A stretch of 64,000 bases of DNA from positions 1 through 64,000 of the forward strand of contig JASBSV010000055.1 in assembly GCA_030148745.1 (NCBI GenBank), given 5' to 3'. Below the pieces are notes generated by a model. The model saw only the letters and a program-made list of their open reading frames with translations. It made no database searches and was not told where the DNA came from. The position numbers were made by a program, and so were the translations under genes. Source of the stretch: Paracoccaceae bacterium. GTDB lineage: Bacteria; Pseudomonadota; Alphaproteobacteria; Rhodobacterales; Rhodobacteraceae. The stretch's first letter is position 1, and each line of letters begins with the position of its first letter. Positions 24,664 through 32,080 of this stretch are shown in pieces.

Positions 24664-26421
24664 ATGACACGTCAAATGACCGGCGCGAAGATGGTGATCC
24701 AGGCTCTGAAGGATCAGGGCGTGGATGTCGTATTCGGCTATCCCGGCGGCGCCGTCCTGCCGATCTATGACGAAATCTTTCAGCAGAACGATATCCGCCA
24801 TGTTCTGGTGCGCCACGAACAGGGCGCGGTTCATGCCGCCGAAGGCTATGCGCGCTCGACCGGCAAGCCGGGCGTCTGCCTTGTAACTTCGGGGCCCGGC
24901 GCGACAAATGCCGTCACCGGCCTGACCGACGCGCTGATGGACAGCATCCCGATCATCGTTCTGACCGGACAGGTTCCCACCTTCATGATCGGCAATGACG
25001 CCTTTCAGGAGGCCGATACCGTTGGCATCACCCGCCCCTGCACCAAACATAACTGGCTGGTGCGCGAGACTGAAAAACTGTCGGATGTCATTCATCAGGC
25101 GTTTCACGTCGCAACCAATGGCCGGCCCGGCCCGGTTCTGGTCGATATTCCCAAGGATGTGCAATTTGCCAGCGCCGCCTATACCCCCCCGGGCAAGGCG
25201 CGCACCGCCCATTACGCCCCGCGCGTCAAAGGCGACATTCAGGCGATAACCGATCTGGCCGAGCTGATCGAAAAGGCCGAGCGCCCGGTTTTCTATACCG
25301 GCGGCGGTGTCATCAACTCGGGCCCCGGCGCAAGCCATCTGCTGCGCGAACTGGTGGGCGCCACGGGCTTTCCCATCACCTCGACGCTCATGGGTCTGGG
25401 CGCCTATCCCGCCTCGGGCGAGCATTGGTTGGGCATGCTGGGGATGCACGGGCTTTACGAGGCCAATCTGGCGATGCATGACTGCGATCTGATGATCAAC
25501 ATCGGCGCACGGTTCGACGACCGGATCACCGGCCGCGTCGACAGTTTCAGCCCCGGATCAAAAAAGGCGCATATCGACATCGACCCTTCGTCGATCAACA
25601 AGGTGATCCATGTCGATATTCCGATCATCGGCGATGTCGGCCATGTTCTGGAAGACCTTCTGAAGGTCTGGAAATCGCGCGGGCGCAAGACCAACAAAGA
25701 AGCGGTAGCCGCATGGTGGAAGAAAATCGGCGAGTGGAAAAAGGTCGATTGCCTGAGCTTTGATCAAAGCGGCAAGACGATCCTGCCGCAATATGCGCTG
25801 AGCCGTCTTGAGGCGCTGACCAAAGACCGCAAAGACCGCTTTATCTGTACCGAAGTGGGCCAGCATCAGATGTGGGCAGCGCAATACATGGGGTTTGAAG
25901 AGCCCAATCACTGGATGACATCGGGCGGTCTGGGCACCATGGGCTATGGGTTTCCCTCGTCGGTCGGGGTGCAGATGGCCCATCCCGACGCTCTGGTCAT
26001 CAATGTAGCGGGCGAGGCCAGCTGGCTGATGAACATGCAGGAGATGGGAACGGCGGTCCAATACCGCCTGGCGGTCAAACAGTTCATCCTGAACAACGAA
26101 CGGCTGGGCATGGTGCGCCAGTGGCAGGAGCTTTTGCACGGCGAACGCTATTCCCAAAGCTGGTCCGAGGCGCTGCCAGATTTCGTGAAACTGGCCGAGG
26201 CTTTTGGCGCCAAGGGCATTATCTGCAGCGATCCTGCCGATCTGGATGACGCGATCATGGAGATGCTCAACCACGACGGACCGGTGATCTTTGACTGTCT
26301 TGTCGAGAAACATGAAAACTGTTTCCCGATGATCCCCTCGGGCGAGCCGCATAACAAGATGCTGCTTGGCGCGGCCTCGACCCAGGACGCAATCGGCTCG
26401 TCCGGTGCTGTTCTGGTCTGA
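24664..26421 (+). CDS. ilvI: acetolactate synthase large (catalytic) subunit
   Basis: The 585-residue thiamine diphosphate enzyme makes 2-acetolactate or 2-aceto-2-hydroxybutyrate, the first common step of valine, leucine and isoleucine synthesis. The catalytic glutamate is in VRHEQGAVHAAEGYAR (about residue 52), and the FAD-binding middle domain and a C-terminal ThDP domain are present. The ThDP metal motif, usually GDGS, reads GEAS in VAGEASWLMNMQEMG. I recall this variant from Rhodobacteraceae. GGAGAAT precedes the ATG. It is followed by the regulatory subunit after 52 bp. The symbol ilvB would serve equally. Confidence 0.95.
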   Translation: MTRQMTGAKMVIQALKDQGVDVVFGYPGGAVLPIYDEIFQQNDIRHVLVRHEQGAVHAAEGYARSTGKPGVCLVTSGPGATNAVTGLTDALMDSIPIIVLTGQVPTFMIGNDAFQEADTVGITRPCTKHNWLVRETEKLSDVIHQAFHVATNGRPGPVLVDIPKDVQFASAAYTPPGKARTAHYAPRVKGDIQAITDLAELIEKAERPVFYTGGGVINSGPGASHLLRELVGATGFPITSTLMGLGAYPASGEHWLGMLGMHGLYEANLAMHDCDLMINIGARFDDRITGRVDSFSPGSKKAHIDIDPSSINKVIHVDIPIIGDVGHVLEDLLKVWKSRGRKTNKEAVAAWWKKIGEWKKVDCLSFDQSGKTILPQYALSRLEALTKDRKDRFICTEVGQHQMWAAQYMGFEEPNHWMTSGGLGTMGYGFPSSVGVQMAHPDALVINVAGEASWLMNMQEMGTAVQYRLAVKQFILNNERLGMVRQWQELLHGERYSQSWSEALPDFVKLAEAFGAKGIICSDPADLDDAIMEMLNHDGPVIFDCLVEKHENCFPMIPSGEPHNKMLLGAASTQDAIGSSGAVLV

Positions 26422-26473
26422 CCCAAGGATTTAACAACGCCGCGCAATCTGCTGGTATTACAGGAAAGAACCC

Positions 26474-27046
26474 ATGTCCCCTCTGAAGCTCAAAAAAGGC
26501 TCGTCGAAACATTCCGCCTATGACCTGCGCTCAGGCTACGGCGATACGCAGGAGCGTCATACCATCGCCGTGGTGGTCGATAACGAGGCGGGGGTTCTGG
26601 CCCGTGTAATCGGGCTTTTTTCCGGGCGTGGTTATAACATCGAAAGCCTGACAGTGGCCGAGATCGACCATACCGGGCATATGTCGCGCATCACCATCGT
26701 CACCACCGGCACGCCGCAGGTGATCGAACAGATCAAGGCGCAGCTGGACCGGATCGTGCCGGTACATGAGGTGCATGACCTGACCGTCGAAGGCCGCCCG
26801 GTCGAGCGTGAGCTGGCGCTTTTGAAAGTGACCGGCACCGGCGACAAACGGGTCGAGGCGCTGCGCCTTGCCGATATCTTTCGCGCCAATGTCGTTGACA
26901 GCACCCTGACCTCTTTCGTGTTCGAGATCACCGGCACCTCGGAAAAGATCGACGCATTTGCCGAGCTGATGCAGCCTCTGGGCCTTGAAGAGACGGCGCG
27001 CACCGGCGTTGCGGCCCTGTCGCGCGGCAGTCGCCGCCAAGACTGA
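26474..27046 (+). CDS. ilvH: acetolactate synthase small (regulatory) subunit
   Basis: The 190-residue regulatory subunit has an N-terminal ACT domain (HTIAVVVDNEAGVLARVIGLFSGRGYNIESL, about residues 25-55) that binds valine for feedback inhibition, and the C-terminal ALS-SS domain. AGGAAAG at 26461 provides the ribosome site. It is cotranscribed with ilvI under the leader attenuator. ilvN is an equally used symbol. Confidence 0.95.
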   Translation: MSPLKLKKGSSKHSAYDLRSGYGDTQERHTIAVVVDNEAGVLARVIGLFSGRGYNIESLTVAEIDHTGHMSRITIVTTGTPQVIEQIKAQLDRIVPVHEVHDLTVEGRPVERELALLKVTGTGDKRVEALRLADIFRANVVDSTLTSFVFEITGTSEKIDAFAELMQPLGLEETARTGVAALSRGSRRQD

Positions 27047-27069
27047 GCCCCGAGAGGGGGCAGGCATGT

Positions 27070-28512
27070 TCAGCCGCGCGGCGCATCCCCCGCTTTGGCG
27101 GGCGTGGCGCAGGGCGGCGCCTTCAGCCCCTGAACTGCCGCCACGCGAAAGCGTTCCAGAACCCGCCCTCCGGCGCTGCGCATAACCTCTTGTGGGGGGG
27201 CTGCCTGTGCAAAGGGCGGCCGGAACGGGCCGCTGCGCGCTGTGATCATCAGCGCCTTTTGCCCGCAAAGCGCGGCCGGAAACGGCGGGCGGAACAGATA
27301 GCGATTGGGCTGGGTCAGGTCGCGCACCGGCAGATCGGGCAGATACCATGACAGGATCGCCAGCGTTCCGTAATCGTCGGTTGCGATCCATTTGGCGGCT
27401 TCATCCCGGGCGATCCGTGACAGCGCGGCGCGCGTTTCGGCCCAGCCGCGGGTCTGGTTAAAAGGCGTATTGGCCCCGATCAGGGGCCTGCCCGGCCAGA
27501 AGCCCACGATCAGAACCAGCGCCGAGATCGCCAGCCCAAGACCCGCCGCAGCCCTTGCAAATCGCGCGCCTCGCTGCGCCGCGCCGATTCCGGCGGCAAC
27601 CGCCACACCGGCAAAGATCGGCACCAGCCAGTTGGCCTGAACCTGCGAATGCAGACTGTGCCAGATCATGTAGATCGGCAGAGGCAGCGTCAGCCACAAA
27701 AGCGCGCCGCGCCCCGGCGGCAGCATCCGCCCTGCCCCGGCAATGGCCGCCCAGCCGATCAGAGGCGTGATCAAAAGCGGCGTCACCAGAAGATATTCGG
27801 CCAGATAGCGCGCGCTCAGCCCCGGCTCGACCACGCGGCCGAACTGCCGCTCAAGCCCGACCCAGCCATGCGCGGCGTTCCACCACACCAGCGGCGCAAT
27901 GACCAACAAAGCCGCCCCCGCGCCCAGCCATGGGCCCGCATGGCGCAGCGCCTGCCGCCCCGGCCGGCTTGCCACCAGCCAGCCGACCATGCCCACACCC
28001 CAGAAGATATTGGTGAATTTCGACTGCACGCCCAGACCCGCCGCCAATCCCGCCAAAAGCCACCAGCGCCACGCGCCGCGGCGCGGGCCCTGCAGCGCCT
28101 CGACCAGCGCCCAGCTGGCCAGCGCCCAGAAAAAGAGCGAGGGCGCATCAGGCGTGGCGGTAAAGCCCAACACCAGAACCAGAACCGTCGCATTGTAGAA
28201 AAGCGCCCCAAGGTTCGCCGCGCGCCGCTGGCCGCCCGACAGGATCCAGCCCATGCGCCAGACCATCAGCGTGACCGAGGCCACCGACAGAACCGGCAAC
28301 AGGCGCACGCCCGCCCGGTTCACGCCAAACAGCCACTCGCCCGCGGCGATCCACCATGCGATCATCGGCGGGTGGTCGTAATAACCCCATGAGGGCACGG
28401 TTGCCCAAAGCGCGTAATAAGCCTCATCCTCGACCAGCGGCACGGCCAGCGCCAATGCGGCGTGCAGCAGCAGAAACACCGCCACCACCCATTCGATCCG
28501 CGGATTGCTCAT
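27070..28512 (-). CDS. GT39-type (ArnT/PMT-like) membrane glycosyltransferase
   Basis: The 480-residue protein has about 10 hydrophobic helices and a GT39/PMT_2 signature: an acidic motif near the N-terminus (LVEDEAYYALWATVPSWGYYDHPPMIAWW, about residues 26-54) and the loop GFTATPDAPSLFFWALASWAL. Such enzymes move a sugar from a polyprenyl-phosphate donor to lipid A or other envelope acceptors. It is divergent from a DPM1-like enzyme that would make the donor. It is convergent with ilvH. Confidence 0.87.
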   Translation of the reverse strand: MSNPRIEWVVAVFLLLHAALALAVPLVEDEAYYALWATVPSWGYYDHPPMIAWWIAAGEWLFGVNRAGVRLLPVLSVASVTLMVWRMGWILSGGQRRAANLGALFYNATVLVLVLGFTATPDAPSLFFWALASWALVEALQGPRRGAWRWWLLAGLAAGLGVQSKFTNIFWGVGMVGWLVASRPGRQALRHAGPWLGAGAALLVIAPLVWWNAAHGWVGLERQFGRVVEPGLSARYLAEYLLVTPLLITPLIGWAAIAGAGRMLPPGRGALLWLTLPLPIYMIWHSLHSQVQANWLVPIFAGVAVAAGIGAAQRGARFARAAAGLGLAISALVLIVGFWPGRPLIGANTPFNQTRGWAETRAALSRIARDEAAKWIATDDYGTLAILSWYLPDLPVRDLTQPNRYLFRPPFPAALCGQKALMITARSGPFRPPFAQAAPPQEVMRSAGGRVLERFRVAAVQGLKAPPCATPAKAGDAPRG

Positions 28513-28648
28513 CGCTTTATATCCGTTCCTGCCGGCAAAGTTTCGCTGCCCTATACCCTCTGTTGCCCCCGGCCCGCAAACGACTTGTCATTTCCCGCGC
28601 CCTGGTGCTTTAAGCGCCCCGAGCAGCGCGCGTGACAAAGGCACTCAG

Positions 28649-29752
28649 ATGACCCGGACTTTCTTTCCAGACCTGACCGTCGTCGTTCCCACCTATAACG
28701 AGCGTGGGAATGTCCGGCCATTGGTTGCGCTGTTGGAAAAGGCGCTTGAGGCGATCAACTGGGAGGTCGTCTTTGTCGATGACGACAGCCCCGATGGCAC
28801 GGCGCGCGAAGTGCGGGCCGTGGCGCGCGAAAACCCGCGCGTGCGGGTTTTGCACCGGATCGGGCGGCGCGGCCTGTCGGGCGCCTGTATCGAAGGGTTC
28901 CTGTCGTCCATCGCGCCGATTATCGCGGTAATCGACGCCGATCTGCAACATGACGAGACGCGCCTTGCGGTGATGTTTCAGGCGCTTGCCGACGATCCTG
29001 ATCTGGATCTTGTGGTTGGCTCGCGCAATGTTGAGGACGGCTCGGCCGGAACCGGCCTTTCTTCGCTGCGCAAATGGGGGTCGGACCGCGCCAATGGGTT
29101 GGCCCGGCGGCTTTTGAAGATCACCGTTTCGGACCCGATGAGCGGGTTTTTCATGCTGCGCCGATCCTCGTTCAACGAGATTGCCCTTGATCTGCAAAAG
29201 CAGGGGTTCAAGATTTTGGCCGATATGCTGTCGGCCTCGCGCGGGCGCTGGAAGGTGCGCGAGGTGCCCTATACTTTTCGCGAGCGTCACAGCGGCACCT
29301 CGAAAATGGACAGCACCACGACGGTTGAATTTCTGGGCCTTCTGATCTCGCGGCTCAGCGGTGGTCTTTTGCCGATCCGTTTCGTGCTCTTCCTGATGGT
29401 CGGGCTTTCGGGCGTGGTGGTGCAACTGGCGGCGGTGCGGCTGGCGCTGGCCCTGCCCGGTGTTGCGTTTTTCTGGGCCCAGATCGTCGGCGTCTTTGTC
29501 GCCATGACGACCAATTTCATTCTTAACAACAAACTGACCTATCATGACCGCACCTTGCGCGGACGCGAGTTTTTTCGCGGGCTTCTGTCGTTCTATGTGG
29601 TCTGTTCGCTGGGCGCGGTGGCCAATGTCGGCACCGCTCAGGCGATCTTTTCGGTCTGGCCGAACTGGGCGGTGGCCAGCCTTGTGGGCGCGGTGATGGG
29701 CGCGCTCTGGAACTTCTGGGCCAGCCTTCTGGTCACCTGGCGCGCGCGCTAA
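28649..29752 (+). CDS. polyprenyl-phosphate glycosyltransferase (GT2, DPM1-like) fused to GtrA
   Basis: The 367-residue protein has an N-terminal GT2 domain (LTVVVPTYNERGNV, DDDSPDGTA and the DxD motif VIDADLQHD, about residues 1-230) that resembles dolichol-phosphate mannose synthase, and a C-terminal GtrA domain with four helices (about 245-365). GtrA proteins are thought to flip polyprenyl-phosphate sugars. The tracked start at 28505 is not supported; ATG 28649 has AAGG upstream. Synthesis and flipping of a lipid-linked sugar, used by the divergent GT39 enzyme, is the likely role. Confidence 0.9.
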   Translation: MTRTFFPDLTVVVPTYNERGNVRPLVALLEKALEAINWEVVFVDDDSPDGTAREVRAVARENPRVRVLHRIGRRGLSGACIEGFLSSIAPIIAVIDADLQHDETRLAVMFQALADDPDLDLVVGSRNVEDGSAGTGLSSLRKWGSDRANGLARRLLKITVSDPMSGFFMLRRSSFNEIALDLQKQGFKILADMLSASRGRWKVREVPYTFRERHSGTSKMDSTTTVEFLGLLISRLSGGLLPIRFVLFLMVGLSGVVVQLAAVRLALALPGVAFFWAQIVGVFVAMTTNFILNNKLTYHDRTLRGREFFRGLLSFYVVCSLGAVANVGTAQAIFSVWPNWAVASLVGAVMGALWNFWASLLVTWRAR

Positions 29753-29781
29753 GCTGAATTTCGAGAAAACGGCACATTAGG

Positions 29782-29813
29782 TGACGCAGGGCGGTGAGTG
29801 CCGCCCTGCGTCA
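29782..29813. terminator. long perfect stem-loop between the GT2-GtrA gene and the EF-hand gene
   Basis: TGACGCAGGGCGG and CCGCCCTGCGTCA form a perfect 13-bp stem with a 6-base loop. It lies 30 bp after the GT2 stop in the convergent gap. There is no U tract on either strand, so it may act as a bidirectional 3' end element. Confidence 0.6.
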
Positions 29814-29893
29814 TCACCGACGACCCCAAGAGCAAAGCCATCTGGGGAAAACTTTCCGGGGTGTCGATGGTTCCTGAGCCATCCGATGGGCCC

Positions 29894-30148
29894 TTAACCA
29901 GCCATCTGCGGCAGAACGCCGGCATCAACGGCGGCTTTGATCTCACCTTCAGTCAGATAACCGTCGCCGTTGAAATCCACCGCGTTAAAGGTCGTGCGAC
30001 CCAGATCGGGATAGGCCACCAGCAGCTCGTTGAATGAATACATTCCATTGCCGTCCGTATCGAGTTTCGACAGATCCGCAGCCATGACCGACAGCGCGAT
30101 CACCGAAGCGCCTGCCAGCGCCAGAACCACCATCGCTAAACGTGCCAT
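29894..30148 (-). CDS. secreted small EF-hand protein
   Basis: The 84-residue protein has a hydrophobic signal peptide (residues 1-23, ending ...VMA-A). Two canonical 12-residue calcium loops follow: DTDGNGMYSFNE (about 30-41) and DFNGDGYLTEGE (about 58-69). The residue spacing (D-x-D-x-N and D-x-N-x-D, with Glu at position 12) is intact. It is likely a periplasmic or secreted calcium-binding protein. No partner is obvious nearby. Confidence 0.83.
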   Translation of the reverse strand: MARLAMVVLALAGASVIALSVMAADLSKLDTDGNGMYSFNELLVAYPDLGRTTFNAVDFNGDGYLTEGEIKAAVDAGVLPQMAG

Positions 30149-30463
30149 ATCAGATGAACTCCTTGTTGCAGGTCAGATGGCCTTGGATCCGGGGGCAGAG
30201 TTTCGCAATCGCCGCCGCTGTGCGAGCGGTTATTGGGCGAGCGGCCCTGCTGCGCAAAGCCCCGCTGATTCGCGCCCCGAGCACCCGCAAATTGGCGCCG
30301 AAAAACCCCCGCGCGCCCGGTGGTGGTGGTTTTCCGCGCGCGCGCCCTGCCCCGCCGCGCTGCCGAAATGTCGCCATGATGCCATCTGCGTCGCAGACTG
30401 GCGGGTCAGCGCCGCGCCCGCCCCCCCTATAATGATGCTGAGACAAGCAGGAGCGCATGCACC
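30149..30463. other. intergenic region, no supported gene
   Basis: This 315-bp stretch between the divergent EF-hand gene and the Rieske oxygenase gene is GC-rich. Its long frames look like shadow ORFs. The only clear element is a perfect TATAAT (30428-30433) before the oxygenase gene. Confidence 0.6.
30428..30433 (+). promoter_or_regulatory. candidate -10 box of the Rieske oxygenase gene
   Basis: TATAAT is perfect and lies 30 bp before the ATG. No good -35 hexamer is seen 16-18 bp upstream, so it may need an activator. Confidence 0.4.
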
Positions 30464-31621
30464 ATGGCCAACGACCTGAGCCCTACCGATCTGAGCGCTG
30501 TGCGCCGCCCGCTGCCGCAGGCGCAGGGCCTGCCCAACGCCCATTACACCGACCCCGCCGTCTTTGAAGAGGAAAAGCACGCCCTGCTCTTTTCGCAATG
30601 GGCCGGGCTGGCGGTGGGCGCCGATGTGCCCCAGCCGGGCGATGCCAAACCGATCAGCTTTCTGGGGGTGCCCCTGCTGCTTTTGCGCGACAAACAGGGG
30701 CAGGTCCGGGTGTTTCAGAACATTTGCCGCCATCGCGGCATGATCCTTGTCGAAGAGCCGCGCAAGATCGAGGGCGCGATCCGCTGCCCCTATCACAGCT
30801 GGTGTTATTCGACCGAAGGGCGGCTGGTCTCGACCCCGCATGTCGGCGGGCCGGGCCAGAACCTGCACCCGGGCATCGACCGCAGCACGCTGGGCCTGAT
30901 CGAGGTGCGCAGCCACATCTGGCGCGATGTGGTCTTTGTCAACATCTCGGGCGAGGCGCCGGATTTCGAGGTGATGCACGCCGATCTGATCGCCCGCTGG
31001 GCCGAGTTCGAGCAACCGCTGTTTCACGGCGGCGCCGACAGCCGCTTTGAACTGGCGGTCAAAACCAACTGGAAGCTGGCGGTCGAAAATTACTGCGAAA
31101 GCTATCATTTGCCGTGGGTGCACCCGGGGCTGAACAGCTATTCACGGCTTGAAGATCACTATCACATCGAACAGCCGGGCGCCTATTCGGGGCAAGGCAC
31201 GCTGGTCTATCGCCAACTGACCGGCGATGATGGTCAGACTTTTCCGGATTTCAAAGGGCTGGGCGAGAAATGGAACGAGGGGGCGGAATATGTCTCGCTC
31301 TTTCCCAATGTGCTTTTCGCCGTCCAGCGCGATCATTGCTATGCGATCCTGCTTGAGCCGCGCGGCCTGGATGAAACTGTCGAGCATATTCACATCTATT
31401 ACCCAAGCGCTGATACCGACCCGGCGCTGCGCCGCAAGAATACCGAACTGTGGAAGGGTGTCTTTATCGAAGATATCGGCGTTGTCGAAGGCATGCAGCG
31501 CGGGCGCCATGCGCCGGGGTTCGATGGCGGCCGGTTCTCGCCCGCGATGGACGGGCCGACCCATCTCTTTCACGACTGGGTTGCAGCGCAGGTTGAGGCC
31601 GCGCGCGCCAGATCGGCGTGA
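30464..31621 (+). CDS. Rieske-type ring-hydroxylating oxygenase, alpha subunit
   Basis: The 385-residue protein has an N-terminal Rieske [2Fe-2S] domain with CRH (FQNICRHRGMILVEEP) and CPYH (IRCPYHSWCY, about residues 105-114), and a C-terminal catalytic domain with the mononuclear iron motif ENYCESYHLPWVHP (about 205-218). AGGAG lies about 10 nt before the ATG. Family members hydroxylate aromatic or quaternary amine substrates (for example choline, carnitine or betaine) and need a separate reductase, which is not in this window. The substrate is not predictable from what I can see. Confidence 0.88.
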   Translation: MANDLSPTDLSAVRRPLPQAQGLPNAHYTDPAVFEEEKHALLFSQWAGLAVGADVPQPGDAKPISFLGVPLLLLRDKQGQVRVFQNICRHRGMILVEEPRKIEGAIRCPYHSWCYSTEGRLVSTPHVGGPGQNLHPGIDRSTLGLIEVRSHIWRDVVFVNISGEAPDFEVMHADLIARWAEFEQPLFHGGADSRFELAVKTNWKLAVENYCESYHLPWVHPGLNSYSRLEDHYHIEQPGAYSGQGTLVYRQLTGDDGQTFPDFKGLGEKWNEGAEYVSLFPNVLFAVQRDHCYAILLEPRGLDETVEHIHIYYPSADTDPALRRKNTELWKGVFIEDIGVVEGMQRGRHAPGFDGGRFSPAMDGPTHLFHDWVAAQVEAARARSA

Positions 31622-31830
31622 AGGGTCTTGATGCGCGGCTTCTGGCGGCGCATGAGGCGGGGGATAAAAGCGCCCTCGTCACGCTTTACCAGCAGGCCGC
31701 GAAAGAGGCCGAAACCGAAGATGCGGCGGGCTTTTTTCTGGTTCATGCCTATGTTTTCGCGCTGGAGAGCGGGCACCGCGATGCCCCGGCCCTGCGCCGG
31801 CGGCTGGTTGCGCTGAAGCGCGAGGAATAG
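31618..31830 (+). CDS. small helical protein coupled to the Rieske oxygenase
   Basis: The 70-residue protein begins at GTG 31618, which overlaps the oxygenase stop (GTGA). It is an all-helical, TPR-like chain (LLAAHEAGDKSALVTLYQQAAKEAE). No signal peptide or cysteines are seen. The overlap implies cotranslation and a possible link to the oxygenase. I do not know the family. Confidence 0.7.
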   Translation: MKGLDARLLAAHEAGDKSALVTLYQQAAKEAETEDAAGFFLVHAYVFALESGHRDAPALRRRLVALKREE

Positions 31831-31839
31831 GCGCCGGCG

Positions 31840-31866
31840 AAAAGAAAAAGGGGGCCCATGGCCCCC
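31840..31866 (-). terminator. Rho-independent terminator of nrdJ
   Basis: On the minus strand a GGGGGCC-ATG-GGCCCCC stem is followed by TTTTTCTTTT, a classical terminator. It lies about 215 bp downstream of the nrdJ stop, so the nrdJ mRNA has a long 3' tail. It abuts the 3' end of the 70-residue gene on the other strand. Confidence 0.85.
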
Positions 31867-31962
31867 CTGAGTTTCGCTTATCAGGCTCATCATTCGTACC
31901 GCCCGGTTTCTGCCTGCGGCCTGATCCGCGTTAGGGGCGAGCGCACCCGCCCCGTGTCCGTT

Positions 31963-32062
31963 GAAACGCCTTGGCGTTTCGACCCGGCGAACAAGTTGGA
32001 TTTCTCAGAAATCCGCAGGTCCGCCTTTCGTTGGTCCGGGCGAAACCTGATGGTCCGCCCGG
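31963..32062 (-). other. structured 3' untranslated region of nrdJ
   Basis: Three perfect stems lie in a row: GAAACGCC/GGCGTTTC (31963-31980), GGATTTC/GAAATCC (31998-32014) and CCGGGCG/CGCCCGG (32036-32062). The motif GGTCCG occurs three times (32019, 32033 and 32052). It may be a processed RNA or mRNA-stabilising structure. No known RNA family is recognised. Confidence 0.5.
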
Positions 32063-32080
32063 TCCTTTCCTTCAATTCCC

